64,000 bases of DNA from Natrialba taiwanensis DSM 12281. Its GTDB lineage: Archaea > Halobacteriota > Halobacteria > Halobacteriales > Natrialbaceae. The position numbers and the translations under genes are program-made. Of this stretch, positions 8,050-16,831 are shown in pieces; position 1 is the stretch's first letter; the number at the start of each line of letters is the position of its first letter. The notes below the pieces were generated by a model, which had not been told where the DNA came from, ran no database searches, and was given only the letters and a program-made list of their open reading frames with translations. The stretch is from the NCBI RefSeq assembly GCF_000337595.1, contig NZ_AOIL01000012.1, positions 78,532-142,531 on the forward strand, in the 5' to 3' direction.

Positions 8050-8238
8050 TCACCAACTCTCACGGGTGTCTGCATCAGAGTAGGAGTCCGAAAGAATGCA
8101 GAGTTTGGAGTCACTACAACACCCGTCCGTCCGACCCACGGGGTGCAGATCGCCGTTTGCGCGCTCGACAGCGGCGTATGCGGACCCACCCACTTCACAG
8201 ACTGCTGCTACTTTCCGGGACTCATCGTCTTCGTCCAT
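8050..8238 (-). CDS. Possible small acidic protein (62 aa)
   Basis: The frame extends further upstream, but the section beginning at the ATG at 8238 ('MDEDDESRKVAAV') has acidic, halophile-like composition, and the upstream part does not. It contains CC near its middle and a Ser/Asp-rich end. The segment 'YAAVERANGDLHPVGRTDG' could form a small beta-hairpin domain. I do not recognise a family. It lies in the decayed region, so it could also be a remnant. Confidence 0.35.
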   Translation of the reverse strand: MDEDDESRKVAAVCEVGGSAYAAVERANGDLHPVGRTDGCCSDSKLCILSDSYSDADTRESW

Positions 8239-8676
8239 GACACTCAGTGCTGGTAGACAGCCAGCAGATATAGCGTTCTCGAGTGACAGCGTTCCGATCT
8301 GACACGGGTCGGGCCCCTGAGTGAACTCGGGCCTCGGAAGTGATGAGGCAGAACGTCTCTGAGGCGAATTCTGGTCGTCAAGTGTGTCTCTGCGGGATGA
8401 GCAAGCACAGCCACACGATCGTCTTGGAGTGATCCCGAACGGAGGAGTGCTCAAAGGGAGTAATAGATGGTGGGACGATCGAGTATAGAAAGGGGTCCCA
8501 TCGAGTGCGTTCGGTGGGCCGGTGGCGGACACGATGACAAGTTCGACTGGGCGATTGCAGTTGCTGAGGTGTCTCCTTGTCCGTCCGGTGTGGATCGGGA
8601 ACGGGACCCGAGAGCCGGCCTTCGGAGGCAGAAAAAGGATAATGACGGCGCTACACAGATCACGGATTCTCGCGCG
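8239..8676. other. Stretch without recognisable genes
   Basis: Open frames exist on both strands, but none has acidic composition, conserved motifs or a plausible start signal. It lies between two doubtful or broken genes and is best regarded as degenerate sequence. Confidence 0.5.
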
Positions 8677-9126
8677 TTACTCGTCGGATAGCAACCCGAC
8701 CCGGTTTCCTTCGGAATCCGTGATTACGGCGTAGTGTCCGCTCATTTCGGGGATGGGTTCTTTCGGGATTAGCGCCCGGAACAGCCGGACACCACTCCAC
8801 AGCAGAATCACGAATACAAGCGTTCCAGCGCGCACGATATTGGTATCAGTGGTCCCCGTAACGAGGATCGCGTCATGAGTGAGAACGTCCTCGAGTTCAG
8901 TTGCCGCCTCGACGGCGCGAAGCAGTGGTTCGAGCGCGTCGACGAGGCTCATCCCGACGAGCAGCAGGATGAGGAGCGGGACGAGTGCGTTGAACGCGTG
9001 ATATGCGAAGCCAGCGGAGATGGCGGAGCGGTCAGTTGCGGGCGACAGCAACGACGTTGCTGACGAGTGCGAGTGAACTCGCCTTCCGTGTCCGTGAATC
9101 GGCCATACGCTGTCGACAACGAACAA
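8677..9126 (-). pseudogene. Chimeric remnant: YihY/BrkB membrane fragment joined to a VOC-protein tail
   Basis: 149 codons. The middle ('[19 protein letters not shown]', then 'VFVILLWSGVRLFRAL') matches the first part of YihY/BrkB-type membrane proteins, which are normally about 250-300 residues. The frame then runs directly into 'PIPEMSGHYAVITDSEGN' and RVGLL, the typical C-terminal strand of a vicinal-oxygen-chelate (glyoxalase-like) protein. The first 40 or so residues fit neither family. This looks like a deletion that joined two unrelated genes in frame. A functional mini-protein cannot be excluded, but it lacks most of both domains. Confidence 0.6.
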
Positions 9127-9218
9127 TCAGAAGTGAGTACGGTTGTCGGCAGGCGTCTGGTGGGCGTCTGTTGACACGTGAGATCGCCGAAAGTCGTCTC
9201 GGTCCCGTGGGTGGGGAG

Positions 9219-9254
9219 ATAACAATATTTAACATTTTGTGGCGACTATGTTAT
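9219..9254 (+). promoter_or_regulatory. Inverted repeat at the nikR start, candidate operator
   Basis: ATAACA (9219-9224) and TGTTAT (9249-9254) form a 6-bp inverted repeat separated by 24 bp, around the AT-rich promoter 'caatatttaacatttt'. The right half ends 3 bp before the nikR ATG. NikR tetramers bind widely spaced half-sites in bacteria, so autoregulation is plausible but unproven. Confidence 0.35.
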
Positions 9255-9257
9255 TAT

Positions 9258-9686
9258 ATGAGTGTCGTTAGCGTCTCGATGCCCGAAGCGTTACTCGAAC
9301 GGATCGACCAATTTTCCGAGGATCATGGCTACTCCGGCCGGAGCGAAGTACTCCGAGAGGCGAGTCGTAATCTCCTCGGCGAGTTCGAGGACAAGAAACT
9401 GGAAGGTCGCGACCTGATGGGCGTCGTGACGGTGGTGTTCGACTACGAGACGACGAGCGTCGAAGAGAAGATGATGCATCTCCGCCACGAACACGAGGAG
9501 CTCGTCGCTTCGAACTTTCACAGCCACGTCGGTGGGCACCACTGTATGGAACTGTTCGTGCTCGAGGGATCGCTCGATGAGATTTCGACGTTCGTCGGCA
9601 AGATTCGAGCGACGAAAGACACGCTCACGATCGATTATTCGGTGCTTCCCGTCGACGATTTCGGGCCGCTGGCCGAGATGAGCTAA
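9258..9686 (+). CDS. nikR: Nickel-responsive transcriptional regulator NikR
   Basis: 142 residues, the normal NikR length. The N-terminal ribbon-helix-helix DNA-binding domain ('[15 protein letters not shown]', then '[11 protein letters not shown]') is followed by the ACT-like nickel-sensing domain. The four square-planar Ni ligands of E. coli NikR (His76, His87, His89, Cys95) correspond to His77, His88, His90 and Cys96 here, in '[10 protein letters not shown]'. NikR normally represses nickel import when nickel is sufficient. The ATG at 9258 is chosen because RHH family members start 3-5 residues before the first strand. It lies upstream of the Nik-type importer on the same strand and probably controls it. 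Confidence 0.93.
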   Translation: MSVVSVSMPEALLERIDQFSEDHGYSGRSEVLREASRNLLGEFEDKKLEGRDLMGVVTVVFDYETTSVEEKMMHLRHEHEELVASNFHSHVGGHHCMELFVLEGSLDEISTFVGKIRATKDTLTIDYSVLPVDDFGPLAEMS

Positions 9687-10149
9687 GGACGAAACCGCCA
9701 TACCGTCTCGGTCACCATTCAGTGGCCGTCTCAGCGGGGTGTCAAAATCGCAACTTGAACGCGGACCTCATTGTTGGCACTTATTAATACCCAAACAAGT
9801 TTTAGTACCAATAGTTAATATTTTAGTAGAAGATATTCATAATCGGGGTATGCAATCGAGCACGATCCGGTTGCCGATCCCAGCGCCTGTTTCGAGTGAG
9901 AGCCTTGGTACCGGACTCTCACAGCGCGGCGAGAACTTCCTCGATCGGGGACGACTGCCGTCGATTCCACGGCGACATGCTCGCGGAAATCGGCCGACTG
10001 GCCGACGAACGGGATTTGGAGTATCCGGTCGCGAACGAATGATGTGCTACGACCGACCGGTCTCACCTCAGCCGACGACCGTCAATGAGTACGCCGCGAC
10101 GAAACCCGAAGTTTTACAATCATATTTTCACTACTACAATTCATATTGC
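9687..10149. other. NikR-nikB intergenic region with AT-rich promoter and a frame-broken remnant
   Basis: The part at 9770-9845 is AT-rich, with several TATA-like motifs. Near 9930-10029 a frame reading 'CRRFHGDMLAEIGRLADE' followed by RDLEYPVANE and a stop looks like a genuine protein C-terminus, yet no start or matching upstream domain is in the same frame. The open frame beginning at 9850 runs across it in another phase. I take this as a decayed gene of unknown family. Confidence 0.45.
10120..10147 (+). promoter_or_regulatory. Promoter of the Nik operon with TCATATT direct repeats
   Basis: TCATATT occurs at 10120-10126 and again at 10141-10147, exactly 21 bp (two helical turns) apart. The first copy doubles as a TATA-like element about 27 bp before the leader ATG at 10150. 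Such spacing is typical of a dimeric or tetrameric regulator bound on one DNA face; NikR is the obvious candidate because its gene is adjacent. This is an inference from position and spacing only. Confidence 0.4.
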
Positions 10150-10242
10150 ATGGGAGGGCGCTCGACGGTGATCGACGGAGAATCGACGACCGCCATCGCG
10201 GACTGTACTCTCGGGCGGGGACGAGCGACGATCCAGCACTAG
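10150..10242 (+). CDS. 30-codon leader ORF before the nikB-like gene
   Basis: The ATG lies about 27 bp after a TATA-like 'catatttt' and so would be the first codon of a leaderless transcript. The stop codon TAG ends 1 nt before the ATG of the permease gene at 10244. Its peptide has no recognised family. The arrangement suggests translation of a short leader followed by re-initiation at the permease start. Confidence 0.35.
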   Translation: MGGRSTVIDGESTTAIADCTLGRGRATIQH

Positions 10243-10243
10243 C

Positions 10244-11188
10244 ATGCTGCGATCCCTCCTCGCTCGACTCGGCTCGCTGTCGGTCGTGATGGCCGGCGTC
10301 TCGCTGATCACGTACGGGTTCGTGTTTCTCACGCCGGGTGATCCGGCGCATACGATCCTCAGAGAACAACGCCAGAGTTCACCCTCGGCCGCGGAAGTTG
10401 CGGCCTTTCGCGCGGAGCACGGACTCGACGATCCCTTCCTCGTCCAGTACGGTTCGTGGCTCACCGACGCCGTACAGGGCGATTTAGGCACCTCGTATCT
10501 ACAGTCCGAACCCGTCACCTCGCTGGTGCTCGCACAGCTTCCGAACACGCTCGAACTCGCGCTGGCGGCGACGGCCGTTTCGGTGCTACTCGCCGTTCCG
10601 ATGGGCGTGGTAAGCGCCGTCCACCGCGGTACCTGGATCGATCGGACGAGCCAGATCGCCGCGCTGGTCGGTGTCTCGATGCCGAACTTCTGGCTCGGGT
10701 ACCTCCTGATCCTCGTTTGCTCGCTGTGGCTCGGCCTGACGCCGGTCAGCGGCGCGGGAACGCTCGGCCAGCTCGTCCTCCCGGCGCTCACGCTCGGCAC
10801 CGGGATGGCGGCGATCGTCACGCGCCTCGTCCGCGCATCGATGCTCGAGGTACTCGACGCCGACTACGTCGATACCGCGCGATCGAAAGGCGTCCGCGAA
10901 CGGCTCGTGGTGTACAAACACGCGCTCCGGAACGCTCTCGTCCCAGTCGTGACGATCGTGGGGCTCCAGTTCGGGACCGTCATCAACGGTGCCGTGGTCG
11001 TCGAAGCCGTCTTTCAACGACCGGGTCTCGGCACGCTGCTCGTCGATGCCGTCTTCGCCAGAGATTATCCGATCGTGCAGGGAGTCGTCCTACTCACGAC
11101 GTTCGCGTTCGTCGTGACCAATCAACTCGTCGATCTCGCGTACGTCGCCCTCGATCCGCGCATCGAACGCAGAGGTGAGCGACCGTGA
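10244..11188 (+). CDS. ABC transporter permease, NikB/DppB type
   Basis: 314 residues, about six membrane helices. The inner-membrane permease forms the channel with the next gene product. The N-terminal 'TPGDPAHTILRE' motif and the C-terminal EAA-like loop ('EAVFQRPGLGTLL') are characteristic of the peptide/nickel BPD permease family. First gene of a four-gene operon; it overlaps the next gene by 4 nt (GTGA). Substrate is probably nickel or a nickel complex because nikR is adjacent, but sequence alone cannot exclude di/oligopeptides. Confidence 0.9.
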   Translation: MLRSLLARLGSLSVVMAGVSLITYGFVFLTPGDPAHTILREQRQSSPSAAEVAAFRAEHGLDDPFLVQYGSWLTDAVQGDLGTSYLQSEPVTSLVLAQLPNTLELALAATAVSVLLAVPMGVVSAVHRGTWIDRTSQIAALVGVSMPNFWLGYLLILVCSLWLGLTPVSGAGTLGQLVLPALTLGTGMAAIVTRLVRASMLEVLDADYVDTARSKGVRERLVVYKHALRNALVPVVTIVGLQFGTVINGAVVVEAVFQRPGLGTLLVDAVFARDYPIVQGVVLLTTFAFVVTNQLVDLAYVALDPRIERRGERP

Positions 11189-12093
11189 GTAAATCGACGA
11201 CTGAACTCGTCCCGTCGAACGTTGGTCTCGGCGGGCTGTACCGGCGGTACCGGCGGTTCGCCCTCCACACGAATACCGCAATCCGCCTCGGAGGCGGGGT
11301 CATCGGACTGCTCGTCCTCGTCGCCCTCGTCGGTCCGGTGGTGTCGCCATACGATCCGACGACGCAGGTGCTCGAGATGCGACTGCGGGGCCCGTCGCTC
11401 GCCCATCCGCTCGGTACCGACGCGCTCGGTCGCGACGTGGCGACCCGACTCGCGTACGGGGCCCGCGTCTCGCTCGCGCTCGCGCTCGCGGCGACGCTCG
11501 TCAGACTCGTCCTCGGGACGACGGTCGGCCTGCTCGCCGCCACGGGCGGCCGACTCGTCGACATACTGTTGATGCGACTTGTCGACATCCAGCTCGCGTT
11601 CCCCGGCCTCGTGCTCGCGCTCGTGATCGCCGGCGTTCTCGGACCGAGCCTGCGAAACGTCGTCATTGCGCTGTCGATCGTCGGCTGGGCGTCGTACGCG
11701 CGGGTGGTTAGAGGGACCGTCCTCTCCGTCAAAGAGCGCCCGTTCGTCCAATCCGCGATGCTCTACGGGACGCCGTGGCACCGACTGGTCAAGCGCCACC
11801 TACTACCACACATCGTCAATCCAGTGCTGGTCCTCGCGACGCTCAACCTCGGAACGATCGTCCTCGCGGCTGCCGGGCTCTCCTACCTCGGACTGGGTGC
11901 ACAGCCCCCGACGGCCGAGTGGGGGTCGATGATCGCCGACGGGCGAAACTACATGCGATCGGCCCCGTGGCTCATCACCGCACCCGGCGTCGCGATCATG
12001 GCGACCGTTATCGGTTTCAACCTGCTCGGTGATGGGCTGCGAGACCGATTTGATCCCGACCATCTGGACGACCGACAACGGAGGCGAACCTGA
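11185..12093 (+). CDS. ABC transporter permease, NikC/DppC type
   Basis: 302 residues with a long N-terminal segment before the first helix, as in DppC/NikC. It has the 'HPLGTDALGRDVATRLAYG' motif typical of this permease and a C-terminal 'TAEWGSMIADGRNYM' segment. The GTG start at 11185 overlaps the stop of the NikB-like gene, so translation is coupled. It would pair with the upstream permease as a heterodimeric channel. Only 2 bp separate it from the ATPase gene. Confidence 0.9.
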   Translation: MSKSTTELVPSNVGLGGLYRRYRRFALHTNTAIRLGGGVIGLLVLVALVGPVVSPYDPTTQVLEMRLRGPSLAHPLGTDALGRDVATRLAYGARVSLALALAATLVRLVLGTTVGLLAATGGRLVDILLMRLVDIQLAFPGLVLALVIAGVLGPSLRNVVIALSIVGWASYARVVRGTVLSVKERPFVQSAMLYGTPWHRLVKRHLLPHIVNPVLVLATLNLGTIVLAAAGLSYLGLGAQPPTAEWGSMIADGRNYMRSAPWLITAPGVAIMATVIGFNLLGDGLRDRFDPDHLDDRQRRRT

Positions 12094-12095
12094 CG

Positions 12096-14441
12096 ATGGG
12101 CGGTCCGCTCGAAATCGACGATCTCCACGTTCGCTTTCGCACCCAGTCCGACACCGTGCACGCCGTCAACGGCGCGTCGTTCGAGATCGCCCCCGGCGAA
12201 ATCGTCGGTCTGGTCGGCGAAAGCGGCTGCGGCAAGTCGGTCACCGCCCGATCGATCGTTCGCCTCGAATCCCCGGGCGAAATCGTCGACGGACACATTC
12301 GCTACGACGGCCGGGACCTGACGACGGCCGACGACCGGACGCTCCGACGGCTCCGCGGCCAAGAACTCGCGATGGTCTTCCAGGACCCGTCGACGACGCT
12401 GAACCCGGTTTACCCGATCGGCGAACAGATCGCCGAGGCCCTTCGAGTTCACCGCGAGCCGGACGCGCAGCCGTTTTTCAAAGAACTCGCACGCGGGGCG
12501 AGTGCACGGCTCCGATCGACGAGCGTACGCTCGACCGTCCTCGAACTCATGGAGACCGTCGGGATTCCACAGCCCGACCGACGAGTCGACGACTATCCCC
12601 ACCAGTTCAGCGGCGGGATGCGTCAACGGGCGATGCTCGCGATCGCGCTCGCTCGGCGGCCGTCCGTCCTGATCGCCGACGAACCGACGACGGCCCTGGA
12701 TACGACGACGCAGGCGGCGATCCTCGAACGCCTGGCCGAACTCAACGACGAACGCGGGATGGGAATGCTGGTGATCAGCCACGACTTCGATGTCGTCTCG
12801 GCGCTGTGTGAACGGATCGTCGTTATGTACGACGGGGTCGTCGTCGAACGGGGCCCGACCGACGAACTCCGGTCGAATCCTGCACACCCCTACACGAAGG
12901 CGTTGCTCGGGTGTCTGCCGCGCCGCACCGAGCCCCGGTCGCGGCTCCCGACGGTCGCGGGGACGCCGCCGGACGGAGCCGCGTCATCGGGGTGTGCGTT
13001 CGCCGATCGGTGCCCGTTCGCGACCACCGATTGTCGGACATCGACACCGCCGACGGTCGCCGTCGGGTCGGACCGAACGGTTCGGTGTGACGTGCCGGCT
13101 GCCCGCGACGCGCCGGTCGAGGCGGTGCGGACCCCCCGGCCGGACACCCGGAGCGACGCGCAACGCGACGCGCCGTCGCTGGCCGTCGACGGCGGCACGG
13201 ATACAGCCGCGGCTGCGACGGCTGCTCCGGGCGACGATTCCGGGCGGGACCCGGGCGACAACTCAGGATCGGGACCGGGGCCGGGACCGGGACCGGAACA
13301 CGCGGCCGAGCCGATCGTCGAACTCGAGGGCGTCACGAAATCCTTCCGACAGTCGGACGCGCTCCTCGATCGACTCCTCGGAACCGACGACCGAGTGCCG
13401 GCCGTTACCGGCGTGTCCCTCGACCTTCGACCAGGAGAAACCGTTGGCCTCGTCGGCGAAAGCGGCTGTGGAAAGTCGACGCTCGCCCACCTGGTCGCCG
13501 GCCTCGAAACGCCGGACGACGGAACGGTCAGCCTCCGCGGCCAGCGGGTCGGCGGCGTCGACGCACGGACGAGTTCACAACTGGCCGAGATCGACATCGT
13601 GTTCCAGCACCCGGGCGCGAGTCTCAATCCGAAACGGACGGTGGCACAGTCGATCGCCGAACCGCTCCTCGAAGCGGGCTGGGCGGAGCCGCGGCGGGAC
13701 GATCGCATCGCGACGGTGCTCTCGCTGGTCGGGCTCTCGTCCGCCGTCGCCGATCGGTACCCGCGACAGCTCTCGGGCGGCCAGCGCCAACGCGTCGCGA
13801 TCGCTCGCGCGCTCGCGCTGGAGCCGTCCGTGCTCGTCCTGGACGAGCCGACGGCCGCACTCGACGTGTCGACGCAGGCGACGGTCCTGAATCTGCTCGC
13901 CGACCTGCAGGACGAACTCGAACTCGCGTACCTGTTCGTCTCGCACGATCTCGACGTCGTTCGCCACATCGCAGATCGGGTCGCGGTGATGTACTGCGGT
14001 GAACTCGTCGAGGTCGGGCCGGCGCGATCGACGCTCTCGAATCCGGCACATCCGTACACACAAACGCTGCTGGATGCGATTCCGGACGGTCGAACGGGAG
14101 CCGACCGCGAGTCGCGATCGGCGACGGGGTCGGGCAGCGATGCGCTCGCGGGAGCCCCTCCGAGTCCCGCCGCGCCGCCCGCGGGCTGTGCCTTCCACCC
14201 CCGCTGTCCGGCCGCCACCGAGGAGTGTTCGCGAACTGAGCCGACGTTCGAGGCCGTCGGCGACGCGCGTTCGCGGTGTCTGTACGCTCCGGAGTGGCGG
14301 GACGATGCGGATCGCCGGGAGACCGATGCGGACGATTCGCGAGCGAGCGAGGACCGCCCGGGAATCAGCGAGGGAGCGCCGGTTCCGGACGTCGAGGCCG
14401 CAGAATCGATCGAGACCACCGACGAGACCGACACGCAATGA
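12096..14441 (+). CDS. Fused double ABC ATPase, NikDE/OppDF type
   Basis: 781 residues: two complete ABC ATPase domains in one chain, replacing separate NikD and NikE subunits. Domain 1 has Walker A GESGCGKS at 41-48 and signature FSGGMRQRAML. Domain 2 begins near residue 410 with another GESGCGKS and signature LSGGQRQRVAIARAL. Each is followed by the oligopeptide/nickel ATPase C-terminal motif with cysteines ('GCAFADRCPFATTDC', 'GCAFHPRCPAATEEC'), which in related proteins can bind an iron-sulfur cluster. A Pro/Gly/Asp-rich linker joins the halves, and an acidic tail ends the protein. Its stop overlaps the next start (ATGA). Confidence 0.92.
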   Translation: MGGPLEIDDLHVRFRTQSDTVHAVNGASFEIAPGEIVGLVGESGCGKSVTARSIVRLESPGEIVDGHIRYDGRDLTTADDRTLRRLRGQELAMVFQDPSTTLNPVYPIGEQIAEALRVHREPDAQPFFKELARGASARLRSTSVRSTVLELMETVGIPQPDRRVDDYPHQFSGGMRQRAMLAIALARRPSVLIADEPTTALDTTTQAAILERLAELNDERGMGMLVISHDFDVVSALCERIVVMYDGVVVERGPTDELRSNPAHPYTKALLGCLPRRTEPRSRLPTVAGTPPDGAASSGCAFADRCPFATTDCRTSTPPTVAVGSDRTVRCDVPAARDAPVEAVRTPRPDTRSDAQRDAPSLAVDGGTDTAAAATAAPGDDSGRDPGDNSGSGPGPGPGPEHAAEPIVELEGVTKSFRQSDALLDRLLGTDDRVPAVTGVSLDLRPGETVGLVGESGCGKSTLAHLVAGLETPDDGTVSLRGQRVGGVDARTSSQLAEIDIVFQHPGASLNPKRTVAQSIAEPLLEAGWAEPRRDDRIATVLSLVGLSSAVADRYPRQLSGGQRQRVAIARALALEPSVLVLDEPTAALDVSTQATVLNLLADLQDELELAYLFVSHDLDVVRHIADRVAVMYCGELVEVGPARSTLSNPAHPYTQTLLDAIPDGRTGADRESRSATGSGSDALAGAPPSPAAPPAGCAFHPRCPAATEECSRTEPTFEAVGDARSRCLYAPEWRDDADRRETDADDSRASEDRPGISEGAPVPDVEAAESIETTDETDTQ

Positions 14442-15982
14442 CAGACGAGAGATGGCACATGATGGATCGGCGAACCGCACTGCAAACGACGCTCGGAACC
14501 GCAGCGCTCGCCGTTGCGGGGTGTCTGGCAAACGATGCAAACAGGGCTGACTTCCGAATCGGTAGCCCGTGGAAACCGAACCGGGACCCGCTCGACGGCG
14601 GCAGCACGATTCGCCGGCTCGGAATCACCGAGGGACTGGTCGGCGTCGATTACGACGCGTCGCCCGCGCCCGAACTGGCGACCGACTGGGAGCGACGCAG
14701 CGACCGGGAGTGGGAGTTCACGCTTCGAGAGGACGTTACGTTTCACGACGGAGAGGCGTTCGATGCGACGGCCGCCGTCGACTCGCTCACCCGAACCGTC
14801 GACGCGCCCGCATTCGAGGACGTTCCGATCGACGCCGTCGAGGCGGTCGACGAGACGACCGTCACCGTCACAACCGAAACGCCGTTCGCGCCGTTGCCGG
14901 CTCACCTCTCGCGTAACGAGGCGGTGATCCTCAGCCCCCGCGCCGTCGACGACGACGGGTCGGTCACCGAGACGATCAGTACCGGACCGTTCGCCGTCGA
15001 ATCGTTCAACCCCAACACCGAGATCCTGACCGCCCGCAACGACGACTACTACGGGCAGGTTCCGGCCCTCGAGTCGGTTCGCTACGAGGTCGTCGACGAC
15101 GATCAGACGCGCCGGATAAAACTCGAGAACGGCGAACTCGAGATGGCGCGAATCCTCCCGCACGAAACGGTCGACGCGCTCGAATCGACCGGCGGGATCG
15201 ACGTCTACACGCCACCGGTTCCGCGAATCCGATTCCTCGCGTTCGATACGGATTCGGAACCGTTCGACGACCGGCGAGTTCGGCAGGCCGTGTCCCTTGC
15301 GATAGACAGGAAGACGATCACTGAGTCGCTCCTGGGCGGACTCGTCGAGCCCGCAGTCGGGCCGTTTTCGCCGTCGATCACCGAGTGGGCGAATCCGGAT
15401 CTGGAGTCGAATCCCTACGATCCGGACCGGGCCCGGACACTGCTCGACGATGCCGGATGGACCGGAACCGCCGGCGAGACCAGGACGCGCGACGGTGTCG
15501 AACTGACCGTCGAGTTTCTCACCTTCGACGCCAGAAGCCTCCCCCAGATCGCCGAGGTGATGCAAGATCACCTCGCTGCGGTCGGCATCAGCGTTGACGT
15601 GCGAACGCTCGAGTACAGCGCGATGATCGATCGGGTCCATCAGCGGTCGTTCGACGCTTACTTCACGTCGTGGGGAACGCTTTGGTATCCCGATCCGGAC
15701 CGACTCGCGGAGCTGTACCACTCGACGGCCGCGTCGATACCCCACGGCTACGGGAACGATCACGTCGATACGCTGCTCGAAGACGCACGAGAACTCGACG
15801 AGCGCGGGGCGCGACGGGAACGCTATCGCGAGGTCCAGTCGATCGTCGTCGAAGACGCGCCGATCGCCGTCGTGACCAACGACACGAACGTCATCGCGAC
15901 CGGGGACGATGTCCGTGGCTACGAACCTCACCCGACGGAATTGCACTACGGGCTCGAGGCGATTTCGATGGACGGCGAGTGA
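14438..15982 (+). CDS. ABC transporter substrate-binding lipoprotein, NikA/DppA family
   Basis: 514 residues. The N-terminus has a twin arginine (11-12) and a lipobox with Cys29 (LAVAGC), predicting Tat export and lipid anchoring outside the membrane. The rest is a family-5 solute-binding domain ('ATDWERRSDREWEFTLRED', 'DAYFTSWGTLWYPDPDRL'). The ATG at 14438 overlaps the ATPase stop; a second ATG at 14462 would also leave the signal intact. Family 5 includes both nickel and peptide binders; the nearby nikR favours a nickel chelate. It converges with a methyltransferase gene 20 bp away. Confidence 0.88.
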   Translation: MTDERWHMMDRRTALQTTLGTAALAVAGCLANDANRADFRIGSPWKPNRDPLDGGSTIRRLGITEGLVGVDYDASPAPELATDWERRSDREWEFTLREDVTFHDGEAFDATAAVDSLTRTVDAPAFEDVPIDAVEAVDETTVTVTTETPFAPLPAHLSRNEAVILSPRAVDDDGSVTETISTGPFAVESFNPNTEILTARNDDYYGQVPALESVRYEVVDDDQTRRIKLENGELEMARILPHETVDALESTGGIDVYTPPVPRIRFLAFDTDSEPFDDRRVRQAVSLAIDRKTITESLLGGLVEPAVGPFSPSITEWANPDLESNPYDPDRARTLLDDAGWTGTAGETRTRDGVELTVEFLTFDARSLPQIAEVMQDHLAAVGISVDVRTLEYSAMIDRVHQRSFDAYFTSWGTLWYPDPDRLAELYHSTAASIPHGYGNDHVDTLLEDARELDERGARRERYREVQSIVVEDAPIAVVTNDTNVIATGDDVRGYEPHPTELHYGLEAISMDGE

Positions 15983-16001
15983 ACGCGGGGCATTCGTCTC
16001 C

Positions 16002-16682
16002 TCATTCGGACACGTCGACGGCCACGAGATACAGTTCCTGCTCCGGCTCTTCCCCCCAGAGCACCGGCTCCGACAGCGGTTCGCACTCGACGGTGTCAAA
16101 TCCCCCCTCCCTGAGAAACGCAGCCAGCTCCGCGGGCGGACGGCCGTCGTACAGCGGCAAATCGTCGTGAATCGTTTCGTAGCCCTCGAACGGTTCCGGA
16201 AAGTCCCAGTAGCCCTCCACGAGCACGAGACGGCCGCCGGGACGAACGACCCGCCGCCACTCCTGCACCGCCGCCGCGGGCGTCGGAAGCGTCCAGATGA
16301 GGTGTCGCGCCGTCACCACGTCGTAGCCGTTCTCGGGAACTGGTAACTGCTCGGCATCTCCGACGCCGAAATCGATCGACAGTCCCGCCCGCTGTGCCTT
16401 CTCTCGAGCGCGGCCGAGCATTTCAGGCGAGAGGTCGATTCCCGTCACGTCGTGTCCGGCCGCCGCCAAAAGCACCGAGAGCGTTCCCGTTCCGCATCCG
16501 AGATCGAGGACGGACTGCGGTCCCTCGCCGACCCACGGACGGAGAACGGACAGCCACGCCTCGCGCTGCTCGTCGGCGTGGACGCCAGAAATACCGTCGT
16601 CGTCGTACGACTCGGCCCGTCCGTTCCAGTACTGTTGGACAACCGCTTTGACCGGTTCGTCGGGCCGCTCCGACCGCGTCAC
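16002..16682 (-). CDS. Class I SAM-dependent methyltransferase, copy A
   Basis: 226 residues, Methyltransf_11 type. The SAM-binding motif LDLGCGTG is near residue 59, and 'VVRPGGRLVLVEGYWDFPEP' forms the later core strand. It is clearly paralogous to the methyltransferase at 17720 over the full length, with shared unusual segments such as 'RHLIWTLPTP' and 'HDDLPLYDGRPPAELAAFL'. It starts with GTG at 16682. It is downstream of the creatininase-family gene on the same strand, after a 289-bp gap. The substrate is unknown; a small molecule linked to the neighbouring importer is an inference. Confidence 0.85.
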   Translation of the reverse strand: MTRSERPDEPVKAVVQQYWNGRAESYDDDGISGVHADEQREAWLSVLRPWVGEGPQSVLDLGCGTGTLSVLLAAAGHDVTGIDLSPEMLGRAREKAQRAGLSIDFGVGDAEQLPVPENGYDVVTARHLIWTLPTPAAAVQEWRRVVRPGGRLVLVEGYWDFPEPFEGYETIHDDLPLYDGRPPAELAAFLREGGFDTVECEPLSEPVLWGEEPEQELYLVAVDVSE

Positions 16683-16831
16683 GACCGATCACCGTCAATC
16701 GATCGCGGGAGTTGCCCCGTTCGTTTCAGGTGCCGACGACACCGCGCGTATCGAACCATGCTCACGACTCCGTCACGCTCCACTAACTGCATTTCGTCAT
16801 ACACGGCCAAGCGCGACCCGGTTCGGTCGAA

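Noticed and set aside
8467-8691. A 74-codon frame next to the YihY/VOC chimera
   Set aside because: It overlaps the end of the chimera on the other strand and has no protein-like features.
12890-16099. A 1069-codon open frame on the minus strand across the ABC transporter and binding-protein genes
   Set aside because: It is antisense to well-supported genes, is Arg/Ser/Pro-rich with no domain, and arises from the GC-rich third positions of the true genes.
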